From the NCBI GenBank assembly GCA_977017575.1, contig CDRNVI010000164.1, positions 62,001-126,000 on the forward strand: DNA of 64,000 nucleotides, read 5' to 3'. This stretch comes from Paramoeba atlantica. Taxonomy: Eukaryota; Discosea. The position numbers were made by a program, and so were the translations under genes. The stretch's first letter is position 1. Every line of letters starts with the position of its first letter. This document shows positions 11,232-21,839 of this stretch, in pieces. The notes below the pieces were generated by a model. The model searched no databases. It was not told where the DNA came from and saw only the letters and a list, made by a program, of their open reading frames with translations.

Positions 11232-13487
11232 ATGCGTGTTTTCAGTGTGGTTGTTGTGGGAACACTCCTAATAACATTGGCCTCTTCAGATTTTGCTGAT
11301 TATCTCAACAATATAAGAAACTCAGCAAATGTCAATTCTCCCACGCTCGCAGAGTGTGGGGTGCTCTCCCACACCTTCGATGGACAAGAAGGTGGTGGTC
11401 TTGGACCTTGGACACTCAACAATCGCTCTCATGACCATATCTCATGTGCCTTGTGTAATCGAGTGAATGTTCCTTTTGGTGGTAATTCTGCTGGCATCAT
11501 TTTGAACGTGAAAAACAATCATTTCTTCTGTTACTATTCAGATGATGGGGGCACTGGGAATGCCAACTGGTGTCATCCTCCTGGACCAAGTTCCACTTGC
11601 GTCCCTGGATGCTCGACAATGATTGGAGAGAATTTCTGGCACCCAACATGGTGCACTGGATCGTGTTTTGGACATGGCCCATATTATCCAGATGACCTCC
11701 ACCGTTTCATGGAGGCAAATCTCCAAAGTATGAACAGTGAACTAATCATGGATCCAACTGTTTACATGGAAAATCTGTACAAACCAGCGCGAGAGAGCAG
11801 CCTTCTAGCTTTGTCGAATTGTAACCATGATTTGTGGCGAAAAGTAGAAGCTGATCTGGGCAGGAAAGTCCCATTAGTTAAATATGATAAGGAGAGAGGA
11901 GACCACCCATACAGCTGTATTGAGTGTCCAGAAGAATTTGATAATTTTGGAGAAGAGGAAGAAGAGGAAGAGGACGAGGACGAGGAAGAGGAAGAAGGAG
12001 AAACGCTCCCAACACTTTTGGGTCCGCTTGCGTTCGAAGAATGTAATTTCTCAGGGAGTGTGGTTCTTGATATGGAGGAAGTCCCTCTATTTTATACAAG
12101 TGCTTCTTGTTCTTGCTCTCTCTTTCTCTCTCATCTTGAAATGAGCGAACACACTGAGATGAGAGAACCGCCCTCTCAAATTGAAAATTGTTTAGTGTCA
12201 TTTCAGTTCATTTTTCTCTCTCTTTTCTCTCTTTTCACAAAATTCTTTTTTAACTCTTCAAAAATAGGGGTGAGAATGTTGAGACAACGAGTGTGATTTT
12301 TCCTACTGACGAACCTGTGATTCAAAGTAGTTGTTTGGGACTCCTTCAAGTTCTTTCTCTTTTTTTCTTCTTTCTTTTATTCTTTTCATTTTTTTCATTT
12401 TTTGAAATGTTGAAAAAAAAAGGAGAATGGTGTTGTGACAGGGTTTTGGTATTATGAGACTGCTTCAAAATGGGACATTCTCATTCAAACATATGAAAAC
12501 AACAAATTTTCCAAGCAACTTGAGTTTCACTCACTCTTTGACAACTTTTTGTCATTCAATTTTTATTCTCTTGCAGGTCTTTATTTTCCTTTCTTTCTTT
12601 TTGATTTGATTGATTTGTATGGTCTTTCAATTTTGAGATTAATTTAGTTTTTTCAAAACAGAGAACACAGACGGAAAAAAGAGTGCGCTGGTTTTCGGAA
12701 GTATCACCCATTTTAAGATTTGTCTCTCATTGGAAGCGAATGAGATGTTCACATTGGCAGCTTTTCAAGAAAACGATGGTGTTCAAAGCTTTCAAATGAA
12801 AAGTTATGAAAACCCTGTAATTCTTGCAGACGGTTCTCCACAACAAATAGTCGCTTTTTCTGTTCCCACAGGAGTACCTTATGCTCTCTCATGGAAACTC
12901 GATCCAGTGCAAAATTTCCCATCTCCTGCAGAAAGCGGGTTTGGTTTCTTTTTTATTATTTTTTTATTTCAAACCAACCCAACATCAAAATAGAAGAACA
13001 AGATAAAAAATGATTTACTTTTTTGATGTTTTTTAGATATAAAATGCAATCGATGGTATTTGGAATTGAGAATCAGGAAAAATATTTTTGTTTGGAAAGT
13101 AACACCCAAAAGAAAGGGAAAGTACAGTTGTTCTGGCCAGGAAATTCTGTTGCTGATGAAGTCTTTAATTTTTCTGGGAGTATGTTAAGTTTGACTACAA
13201 TAAGTGAAGGAGTTCGTTTGGTTTATCAAAGAGGGTCTTCGATTTGGTGTGTTGACTTGCCAGTTGCGTTTTTCGAGAAAACCAAGAATCCTATTCCAGT
13301 TCGATTGATAGCGAAAGTCAAAAAAAGTTTGAATGTAGTAACCACCCCAATTACCCAAAGCGAAGAGGGACTCATTGTGGTTCAATACAACGAGAAAGAA
13401 TATGGAGCAAAAGTTACCTCTTTTCAATCGTTACCACTCCAACCAGGAAAAGATCTCCCATCACCATCACCACCGCCGCGGGGGTAA
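11232..13487 (+). CDS. Secreted Cys-rich/acidic protein, cassette A
   Basis: Five exons: 11232-12196, 12268-12349, about 12423-12576, 12662-12938 and 13037-13487. A signal peptide (MRVFSVVVVGTLLITLASS) leads into a domain of about 210 residues with paired cysteines: CALC, CYYSDDGGTG, NWCHPPGPSSTC, VPGC, WCTGSC. This is followed by NSELIMDPTVYMENL, a CIEC pair, a Glu/Asp tract and a beta-rich C-terminal half without cysteine clusters, ending in Ser/Pro repeats. The order C-x-Y-x-x-DGG..C..C-x-P-G-C..NE-x-[IV]-x-D resembles, from memory, an uncharacterised domain of some protist proteins; this is weak. The plus-strand ATG is fixed by identity of the first residues in all three copies. No function can be assigned. 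Confidence 0.85.
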
Positions 13488-13679
13488 ATTCGAAAATACC
13501 GAAATCGCTCACTACAAACCGCCAACCACATGATTTCATTGAGAAAAAAAGCAACCAATGAGTGTTGTCAGAGCAAACAATAAATAATCAACAAAGGATT
13601 GATTTCAACTTTATTCTCTACATAATCTCAACATTCAATTTTCTTCTCAACCTCTCACTCTCTCTAGAGAGTTAAGTTT

Positions 13680-14987
13680 TCATTTTTTTTGAGCTGGTTT
13701 GATATTTTTGCCCTACAAAAATATTAAAAAAAAACAGTTAGGAGAAAGATTCAATCTTTTTTTTCAGTTTCTAAATTAAAATGAAGAGAAGAAAAAAGAA
13801 ATCAAACCCTTTCTTGAAATGTGTTGATTAACTCAACAATTCTTTTATCTCTTGTTGTTTCCAAGACTGTGTGACCACTCTAACAAAAAAGAAGTTCAAA
13901 AAAAAAAGAACTGCCCGCTCTCAGAACATATTCACACAAAAAAAATGAAAAAAAATGAAAAACAAGATTTCGGAGATGAATGTTTGGTCCATATTCAAGA
14001 AGAATTTTCACATCAGAACCATTCTTAATAGCAAGGTGAAGAGGAGTCTCTCCCCACTGAACAAAAAGTATTTTTCAATAAAAAGATAAAACAAATCACA
14101 CACAACCCATTGCAATCAACAAAAATAAGAAAAAATAAGAAAGAAAAACCAACAGAAAAGAAAAAAAATAGAAAACAAAGAAAGAAAAGAAAATCAAAAC
14201 TTCATCTTGAAGATCAATGTCAGATCCAGATTTAAGCAGAATTTTCAGAATTTCTTCAAAACCACTGTAAGCAGCAAAGTGAAGAGCAGTCTTCCCATAC
14301 TTTAACATAATGAATTTTTTTAAAAAAAAGGAAGAAAACAAATAGTTCCCATCTCAATAATTACAAAAACAAAAACTGAAAGAAAAACAAGCAAAAAAAA
14401 AAGAAAATCAAAACTACGTTTTGAAGATTAACATTGGATCCATATTCAACAAGAATTTGCACAATTTCTTGAAAACCTTCCAAAGCAGCGTTCTGAAGAG
14501 GAGTCCATCCACACTTAACAAAAAGAAGTTAAAAAAAAAGAACAAATCATCACATTATCTTCCCACAACAACAGAACAAGAACAAATAAAAATGAGAAAA
14601 CAAATATTAAAAGAGAATCAAAACTCTATCTTGAAGATTTACATTGGATCCATGTTCAATCAGAATTTTCACAACTTCTTCAAAACCTTTGGAAGCAGCT
14701 TTGTGAAGAGCAGTCTGTTCGTTCTGAACAAAAGAAGAAGTTATTATCACACACAACCATCAATCAATAAAAATAAAAAATGAAAAAACAATGAAAAATC
14801 AACTTCAAAAAAACAAAAGAAGAAGAAAGAGAAAAAGAAAAAAAACCAAGCCGCAGCCCTTGTGTTTGAAGTCAATATCAAGTTGCTTGGATTGAAGAAG
14901 AACTTTGACAAGTTCTTCATCTCCTCTCTCAACAGCATCGTAAAGTTTCTTGTTTTCTGATCTCTTCTCTTTTTCTTCTTCTTCCAT
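13680..14987 (-). CDS. Ankyrin-repeat protein, cassette B
   Basis: Seven phase-0 exons: 14987-14847, 14723-14625, 14513-14418, 14299-14201, 14056-13964, 13879-13808 and 13712-13680, giving 210 residues. It has the same N-terminus as cassette A, then five ankyrin repeats, and the tail GKNIKPAQKK. It differs from A and C in two ways: the exon 1 donor is shifted so that GCGL is added after KHK, and exon 2 lacks the EESQTWREKV segment. Exon 5 is two codons shorter than its counterpart in C (NGSDVKIL against NGFEENMKIL). The frame stays open throughout. It faces the secreted-protein gene at 15192. Confidence 0.83.
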
Positions 14988-15191
14988 CTTCTTTTTTTGT
15001 TTTCTTGATGATTTTGTGTTGTGGTGAGACAGAGAGAAAGAGCAAAAAGAGAAACAAAAAACTAATTTCCTTTTTTAGTATTTTCGTGATTCTTTTTTAG
15101 GAAAAATTCCTTTTTTGTTCTAAACTTTTCTTTTTGGGTTTTTGGAGTTTATCCCTCTCGAAGAGGAAGAGAGAGGAGAGGGAAGAGAGAG
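14988..15191. promoter_or_regulatory. Shared divergent promoter region, cassette B
   Basis: 204 bases, aligned with the region at 11050-11231 but with an extra CGTGATTCTTTTTTAG-like segment and an insert near TTATCCCTCTCGAAG. Same inferred role as in cassette A. Confidence 0.48.
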
Positions 15192-17494
15192 ATGCGTGTT
15201 TTCGAGGTGGTTGTTGTGGGAACACTCCTAATAACATTGGCCTCTTCAGATTTTGCTAATTATCTCAACAAAATAAGAAACTCAGCAAGTGTCAATTCTC
15301 CCACACTCACAGACGCTGGAGTCCTCACCCACACCTTCGATGGACAAGAAAATGGTGGCCATAAACCTTGGACAGTCAACAATCTCACAAATGACCATAT
15401 CTCATGTGCCTTGTGTAATCGAGTGAATGTTCCTTTTGGTGGCGGTTCTGCTGGCTTCATTTTGAACGTGAAAAACAATCATTTCTTCTGTTACTATGCC
15501 GATGATGGAGGAACTGGTTCTGACAACTGGTGTCATCCTCCTGGCCCAAGCTCTACTTGCATCCCTGGATGCTCGACATTAATGGGAAATAACGTGTGGT
15601 ACCCAGCATGGTGCACTGGATCATGTCAATCCAGAGGACCTTACAAACCAAAAGACCTCCGCCATTTCATGAAGGTAAATCTCCGTAGCATGAACAGTGA
15701 ACTGATCATGGATCCAACTGTGTACATGGAAAATCTGTACAAACCAGCGCGAGAGAGCAGCCTTCTAGCTTTGTCAAACTGTGACCGTAATTTGTGGCGA
15801 AAAGCAGAAGCTGATCTGGGCAGGAAAATCCCATTAGTTAGATACAATGGTGGAGACCACCCATACAGCTGTATTGAGTGTCCAAAAGAATTTGATAATT
15901 TTGGAGAAGAGGAAGAAGAAGAGGAAGAAGAAGAGGAAGAGGAAGAGGAAGAGGAAGAAGGAGAAACGCTCCCAACATTTTTGGGTCCGCTTGCGTTCGG
16001 AGAATGTAATTTCTCAGGGAGTGTCGTTCTTGATATGGAGGAAGTTCCTCTATTTTATACAAGTGCTTCTTGTTCTTGCTCCCTCTTTCTCTCTCATCTT
16101 GAAGTGAGCGAACACACTGAAACAAGAGAACCTTCCTCTCAAATTGAAAATTGTTTAGTGTCATTTCAGTTCATTTTTCTCTCTCTTTTCTCTCTTTTCT
16201 CCCTTTTCTCAAAATCGTTTTTTAATCTTCACAAACCTTTTTAACTCTTCAAAAATAGGGGTGAGAATGTTGAGACAACGAGTGTGATTTTTCCTACTGA
16301 CGAACCTGTGATTCAAAGCAGTTGTTTGGGACTCCTTCAAGTTCTTTTATTCTTTTTCTTCTTTCTTTTATTCTTTTTTTTGAAATGTTGAAAAAGGAGA
16401 ATGGTGTTGTGACAGGGTTTTGGTATTACGAGACTCCTTCAAAATGGGACATTCTCATTCAAACGTACGAAAACAACAAATTTTCCAAGCAACTTGAGTT
16501 TCACTCACTCTTCGACAACTTTTTGTCATTCAATTTTTATTCTCTTGCAGGTCTTTATTTTCCTTTCTTTCTTTTTTGATTTGATTGATTTGTATGGTCT
16601 TTCAATTTTGAGATTAATTTAGTTTTTCAAAACAGAGAACGCGGATGGGAAAAAGAGTGCACTGATTTTCGGAAACATCACTCATTTTAAAATTTGTCTC
16701 TCATTGGAAGCGAATGAGATGTTCACATTGGCAGCTTTTCAAGAAAACGATGGTGTTCAAAGCTTTCAAATGAAAAGTTATGAAAAATCTATCATTCTTG
16801 CAGACGGTTCTCCACAACAAATAGTCGCTTTTTCTGTTCCCAAAGGAATACTTCATGCTCTCTCATGGAAACTAGATCCAGTGCAAAATTTCTCATCTCC
16901 CACTGAAAGCGGGTTTGGTTTCTTTTTATTATTTTTTTGACAAAAATTTCAAACCAACCCAACATCAAAATAGAAGAAGAACAAGATAAAAAATGATTTA
17001 CTTTTTTGATGTTTTTTAGATATAAAATGCAATCGATGGTATTTGGAATTGAGAATCAGGAAAAATATTTTTGTTTGGAAAGTAACACCCAAAAGAAAGG
17101 GAAAGTGCAGTTGTTCTGGCCAAGAAATTCTGTTGCTGATGAAGTCTTTAATTTTTCTGGGAGTATGTTAAGTTTGACTGCAATAAGGGAAGGAGTTCGT
17201 TTGGTTTATCAAAGAGGGTATTCGATTTGGTGTGTTGACTTGCCAGTTGCGTTTTTCGAGAAAACCAAGAATCCTATTCCTGTTCGATTGATAGCGAAAG
17301 TCAAAAAAAGTTTGAATGTAGTAACCACCCCAATTACCCAAAATGAAGAAGAGGGATTCATTGTGGTTCAATACAACGAGAAAGAATATGGAGCAAAAGT
17401 TACCTCTTTTCAATCGTTACCACTCCAACCAGGAAAAAATCCCCCACCTTCACCATCACCATCACCATCACCATCACCATCACTGCTTGGGTAA
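15192..17494 (+). CDS. Secreted Cys-rich/acidic protein, cassette B
   Basis: Five exons: 15192-16159, 16259-16340, 16397-16550, 16636-16912 and 17020-17494. It has the same plan as cassette A: signal peptide (MRVFEVVVVGTLL), Cys-rich domain, pure Glu tract, beta-rich half, Ser/Pro tail (repeated SPSP ending LLG). The Cys-rich domain is closer to cassette C (TLTDAGVLTHTFDGQEN). The first intron carries an extra stretch absent from A and C, and the second intron is shorter. All cysteines of copy A appear retained. Confidence 0.85.
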
Positions 17495-17743
17495 ATTCGA
17501 AAATACCGAAATCGCTCACTACAAACCGCCAACCACACGATTTCATTGAGAAAAAAAGCAAACAATGAGTGTTGTCAGAGCAAACAATAAATAATCAACA
17601 AAGGATTGATTTCAACTTTATTCTCTACATAATCTCAATGTTCAATTTTCTTTTTTTTTTTGATTCTTTTTATTGTTTGTGTACCCTCTTAATGCTCTGA
17701 AAGTTCTTTCCTCAACTCTCACTCTCTCCAGAGAGTTGAGTTT

Positions 17744-19121
17744 TCATTTTTTTTGAGCTGGTTTGATATTTTTGCCCTGCAAAAAAAATGGTAAAAAAAA
17801 AATAGGAGAAATTCAATCTTTTTTTTCTGGTTTCTAAATTAAAATGAAGAGAAGAAGAAAGAAATCAAACCCTTTCTTGAAATGTGTTGATTAATTCAGC
17901 AATTCTTTTATCTCTTTTCAGATCCAAGACTGTGTCACCACTCTAACAAAAAAGAAGTTCAAAAAAAAAGAACTACCCCCTCTCAAAACATATTCACACA
18001 AAAAAAAAATGAAAAAAAATGAAAAACCTGATTTTGGAGATGAATGTTTGGTCCATATTCAAGAAGAATTTTCATATTTTCTTCAAAACCATTCTTAATA
18101 GCAAGGTGAAGAGGAGTCTCTCCCCACTGAACAAAAAGTATTTTTCAATAAAAGGATAAAACAAATCACACACAACCCATTACAATCAACAAAAATAAGA
18201 AAAAATAAGAAAGAAAAACCAACAGCAAAGAAAAAATAGAAAACAAAGAAAGAAAAGAAAAGAAAACTTTATCTTGAAGATCAATGTCAGATCCAGATTC
18301 AATCAGAATTTTCAGAATTTCTTCAAAACCAGAGTAAGCAGCAAGGTGAAGAGCAGTCTTCCCATACTTAACAAAATGAAGTTTTAAAAAAAGAATAAAA
18401 CAAATCACACACAACCATCTCCCCATCACAATTAGAAAAACAAAAATTGAAAGAAAAACAAGCAAAAAGAAAGGAAAATCAAAAAACTTGGGTTAGAAGG
18501 TGAATGTTGGATCCATGTTCAAGAAGGATTTTCACAACTTCTTTTCTCCCTTTGTAAACAGCTCCGTGAAGAGGGGTCCATCCATACTAAATAAAATGAA
18601 GTTTTAAAAAAGAACAAATAACACACACATAACCATCTCTCTCTCTCACCCTCTCCATCACATGAGAAAATAAATAATAAAAAAAAGAAAATCAAAACTT
18701 GATTTTGAAGATCAACATTGGATCCATGTTCAATCAGAATTTTCACAATTTGTTCAAAACCTTTGGAGGCAGCATTGTGAAGAGCAGTCTGTTCAACTTT
18801 TTCTCTCCATGTTTGGCTCTCCTCCTGAACAAAAGAAGAAGTTATTATCACCCACAGAAATAAATCACAAAATAAAAAAACAAAGGAGTGCAATGAAAAA
18901 TCAACTTCAAAAAAACAAAAAGAAAAAGAGGAGAGAAGAAGAAAAACAAAAGAAGAAAGAAGAAGAAAGAAAAAAAAACAATTTTTGAAAACCTTGTGTT
19001 CGAAGTCACTATTAAGTTGCTTGGAGTGAAGAAGAACTTTGACAAGTTCTTCATCTCCTCTCTCAACAGCATCATAAAGTTTCTCATTTTCTGATCTCTT
19101 CTCTTCTTCTTCTTCTTCCAT
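17744..19121 (-). CDS. Ankyrin-repeat protein, cassette C
   Basis: Seven phase-0 exons: 19121-18993, 18824-18699, 18586-18488, 18366-18268, 18126-18028, 17942-17871 and 17776-17744, giving 218 residues. Exons 3, 4 and 5 are each exactly 99 bases and encode one 33-residue ankyrin repeat beginning YGWTPLH, YGKTALH or WGETPLH. Exon 2 keeps the EESQTWREKVEQ segment found in A but not in B. The final exon encodes GKNIKPAQKK, identical to B. The gene is divergent from the secreted-protein gene at 19331. Confidence 0.85.
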
Positions 19122-19330
19122 CTTCTTTTCTTGTTTTCTTGATGATTGTGTGTTGTGGTGAGACAGAGAGAAAGAGCAAAAAGAGAAACAAAAACTAATT
19201 TCCTTTTTTAGTATTTCCTTTTGAGAAAAATTCCTTTTTTGTCAAAAACTTTTCTTTTTGGGTTTCTGGTTTTTTGGGTTTTTGGAGCCCATCAGACAAG
19301 GAAGAGAGAGGAGAGGGAAGAGAGAGAGGG
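19122..19330. promoter_or_regulatory. Shared divergent promoter region, cassette C
   Basis: 209 bases aligned with the corresponding regions of A and B; the block near the ankyrin start is almost identical to A. An in-frame upstream ATG at 19274 would lengthen the secreted protein, but it has no counterpart in A or B and would bury the signal peptide. Confidence 0.48.
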
Positions 19331-20053
19331 ATGCGTGTTTTCAGTGTGGTTGTTGTGGGAACACTCCTAATAACATTGGCCTCTTCAGATTTTGCTAATT
19401 ATCTCAACAAAATAAGAAACTCAGCAAGTGTCAATTCTCCCACACTCACAGACGCTGGAGTCCTCACCCACACCTTCGATGGACAAGAAAATAGTGGCCG
19501 TAAAGCATGGACAGTCAACAATCTCTCAAATGACCATATCTCATGTGCCCTGAGCAATCGAGTGAATATCCCTTTTGGTTACAATTCTCCTGGTTTTATT
19601 TTGAACGTGAAAAACAATCATTTCTTCTGTTACTATGCCGATGATGGAGGAACTGGTTCTGGGAACTGGTGTCATCCTCCCGGACCAAGCTCTACTTGCG
19701 TCCCTGGATGCTCAACATTAATGGGAAATAACGTGTGGTACCCAGCATGGTGCACTGGATCATGTCATTCCAAAGGACCTTACAAACCTAAAGACCTCCA
19801 CCGTTTCCTGAAGGTCAATTTCAAAAGTATTCCCAGCGAACTGATCATGGATCCAACTGTGTACATGGAAAATCTGTACAAACCAGCGCGAGAGAGCAGC
19901 CTTCTAGCTTTGTCAAACTGTGACCGTAATTTGTGGCGAAAAGCAGAAGCTGATCTGGGCAGGAAACTCCCTTTAGTTCGATATGATGGGGGGAATGCAA
20001 ACCGCCCATACAGCTGTATTGAGTGTCCAAAAGAATTTGATAATTTTGGAGAA

Positions 20054-20088
<35 letters not shown>

Positions 20089-21606
20089 GGAAGAGGAAGA
20101 GGAAGAGGAAGAAGGAGAAACGTTACCAACACTTTTGGGTCCGCTCGCGTTGGGGGAATGTAATTTCTCAGGGAGTGTGGTGATTGATCAGGAGGAAGTT
20201 CCTCTATTTTATACAAGTGCTTCTTGTTCTTGCTCTCTCTTTCTCTCTCATCTTGAAGTGAGCGAACACACTGAAACAAGAGAACCTTCCTCTCAAATTG
20301 AAAATTGTTTAGTGTCATTTCAGTTCATTTTTCTCTCTCTTTTCTCTCTTTTCACAAAATTCTTTTTTAACTCTTCAAAAATAGGGGTGAGAATGTTGAG
20401 ACAGCGAGTGTGATTTTTCCTACTGACGAACCTGTGATTCAAAGTAGTTGTTTGGGACTCCTTCAAGTTCTTTCTCTTTTTTTCTTCTTTCTTTTATTCT
20501 TTTCATTTTTTTCATTTTTTGAAATGTTGAAAAAAAAAGGAGAATGGTGTTGTGACAGGGTTTTGGTATTATGAGACTGCTTCAAAATGGGACATTCTCA
20601 TTCAAACATATGAAAACAACAAATTTTCCAAGCAACTTGAGTTTCACTCACTCTTTGACAACTTTTTGTCATTCAATTTTTATTCTCTTGCAGGTCTTTA
20701 TTTTCCTTTCTTTCTTTTTGATTTGATTGATTTGTATGGTCTTTCAATTTTGAGATTAATTTAGTTTTTTCAAAACAGAGAACGCGGATGGGAAAAAGAG
20801 TGCACTGATTTTCGGAAGTATCACCCATTTTAAAATTTGTCTCTCATTGGAAGCGAATGAGATGTTCACATTGGCAGCTTTTCAAGAAAACGATGGTGTT
20901 CAAAGCTTTCAAATGAAAAGTTATGAAAACCCTGTAATTCTTGCAGACGGTTCTCCACAACAAATAGTCGCTTTTTCTGTTCCCAAAGGAATACTTCATG
21001 CTCTCTCATGGAAACTAGATCCAGTGCAAAATTTCCCATCTCCTGCGGAAAGCGGGTTTTGTTTCTTTTTATTATTTTTTTTTATTGCAAGCCTAGAGAA
21101 GAAGAACAAAAAAATGATTTACTTTTTTGATGTTTTTTAGATATAAAATGCAATCGATGGTATTTGGAATTGAGAATCAGGAAAAATATTTTTGTTTGGA
21201 AAGTAACACCCAAAAGAAAGGGAAAGTGCAGTTGTTCTGGCCAGGAAATTCTGTTGCTGATGAAGTCTTTAATTTTTCTGGGAGTATGTTAAGTTTGACT
21301 GCAATAAGTGAAGGAGTTCGTTTGGTTTATCAAAGAGGGTATTCAATTTGGTGTGTTGACTTGCCAGTTGCGTTTTTCGAGAAAACCAAGAATCCTCTTC
21401 CCATTCGATTGATAGCGAAAGTCAAAAAAAGTTTGAATGTAGTAACCACCCCAATTACCCAAAACGAAGAGGGATTCATTGTGGTTCAGTACAAGAATGA
21501 ACATGGAGCAAAAGTTACCTCTTTTCAATTGTTACCACTCCAACCAGGAAAAAATCCCCCATCTCCAAGTCCACCATCACCTTCATCACCATCACTGCTT
21601 GGGTAA
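19331..21606 (+). CDS. Secreted Cys-rich/acidic protein, cassette C
   Basis: Five exons: 19331-20313, 20385-20466, 20540-20693, 20779-21055 and 21141-21606. The signal peptide, Cys-rich domain, Glu tract, beta-rich half and Ser/Pro tail are as in the other copies. The first cysteine pair is changed: the CALC of A and B reads CALS here. The Glu tract is the longest of the three. Introns 1 to 3 are nearly identical to those of cassette A, while exon 1 is closer to cassette B. Confidence 0.85.
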
Positions 21607-21839
21607 ATTCGAAAATACCAAAATCGCTCACCACAACCACCTACTTCGTTGAGAAAAAAGCAACAAGAATATTGTTCTCATTGTGGCAATAAATTAACCA
21701 AATAATTAACAAATCATTGGTCAGAATAAAATCCAAACATGTTGAAAAGAGAGGAGATGAGGAAATAACGAAAAGTAAAACTGATTTCTCCAGAAAAAAA
21801 AATAATTTGGAACTTTTCCTTTATTTGAAATGATGATAT

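Noticed and set aside
11767-11810. KPARESS in the secreted proteins as another copy of the KPAK tail
   Set aside because: It lies in the middle of an exon, lacks the [DN]-[IL] before KPA and is not followed by a stop; the likeness is probably chance.
19274-19330. Upstream in-frame ATG of the cassette C secreted protein
   Set aside because: The extra residues are absent from A and B and would place the signal peptide internally.
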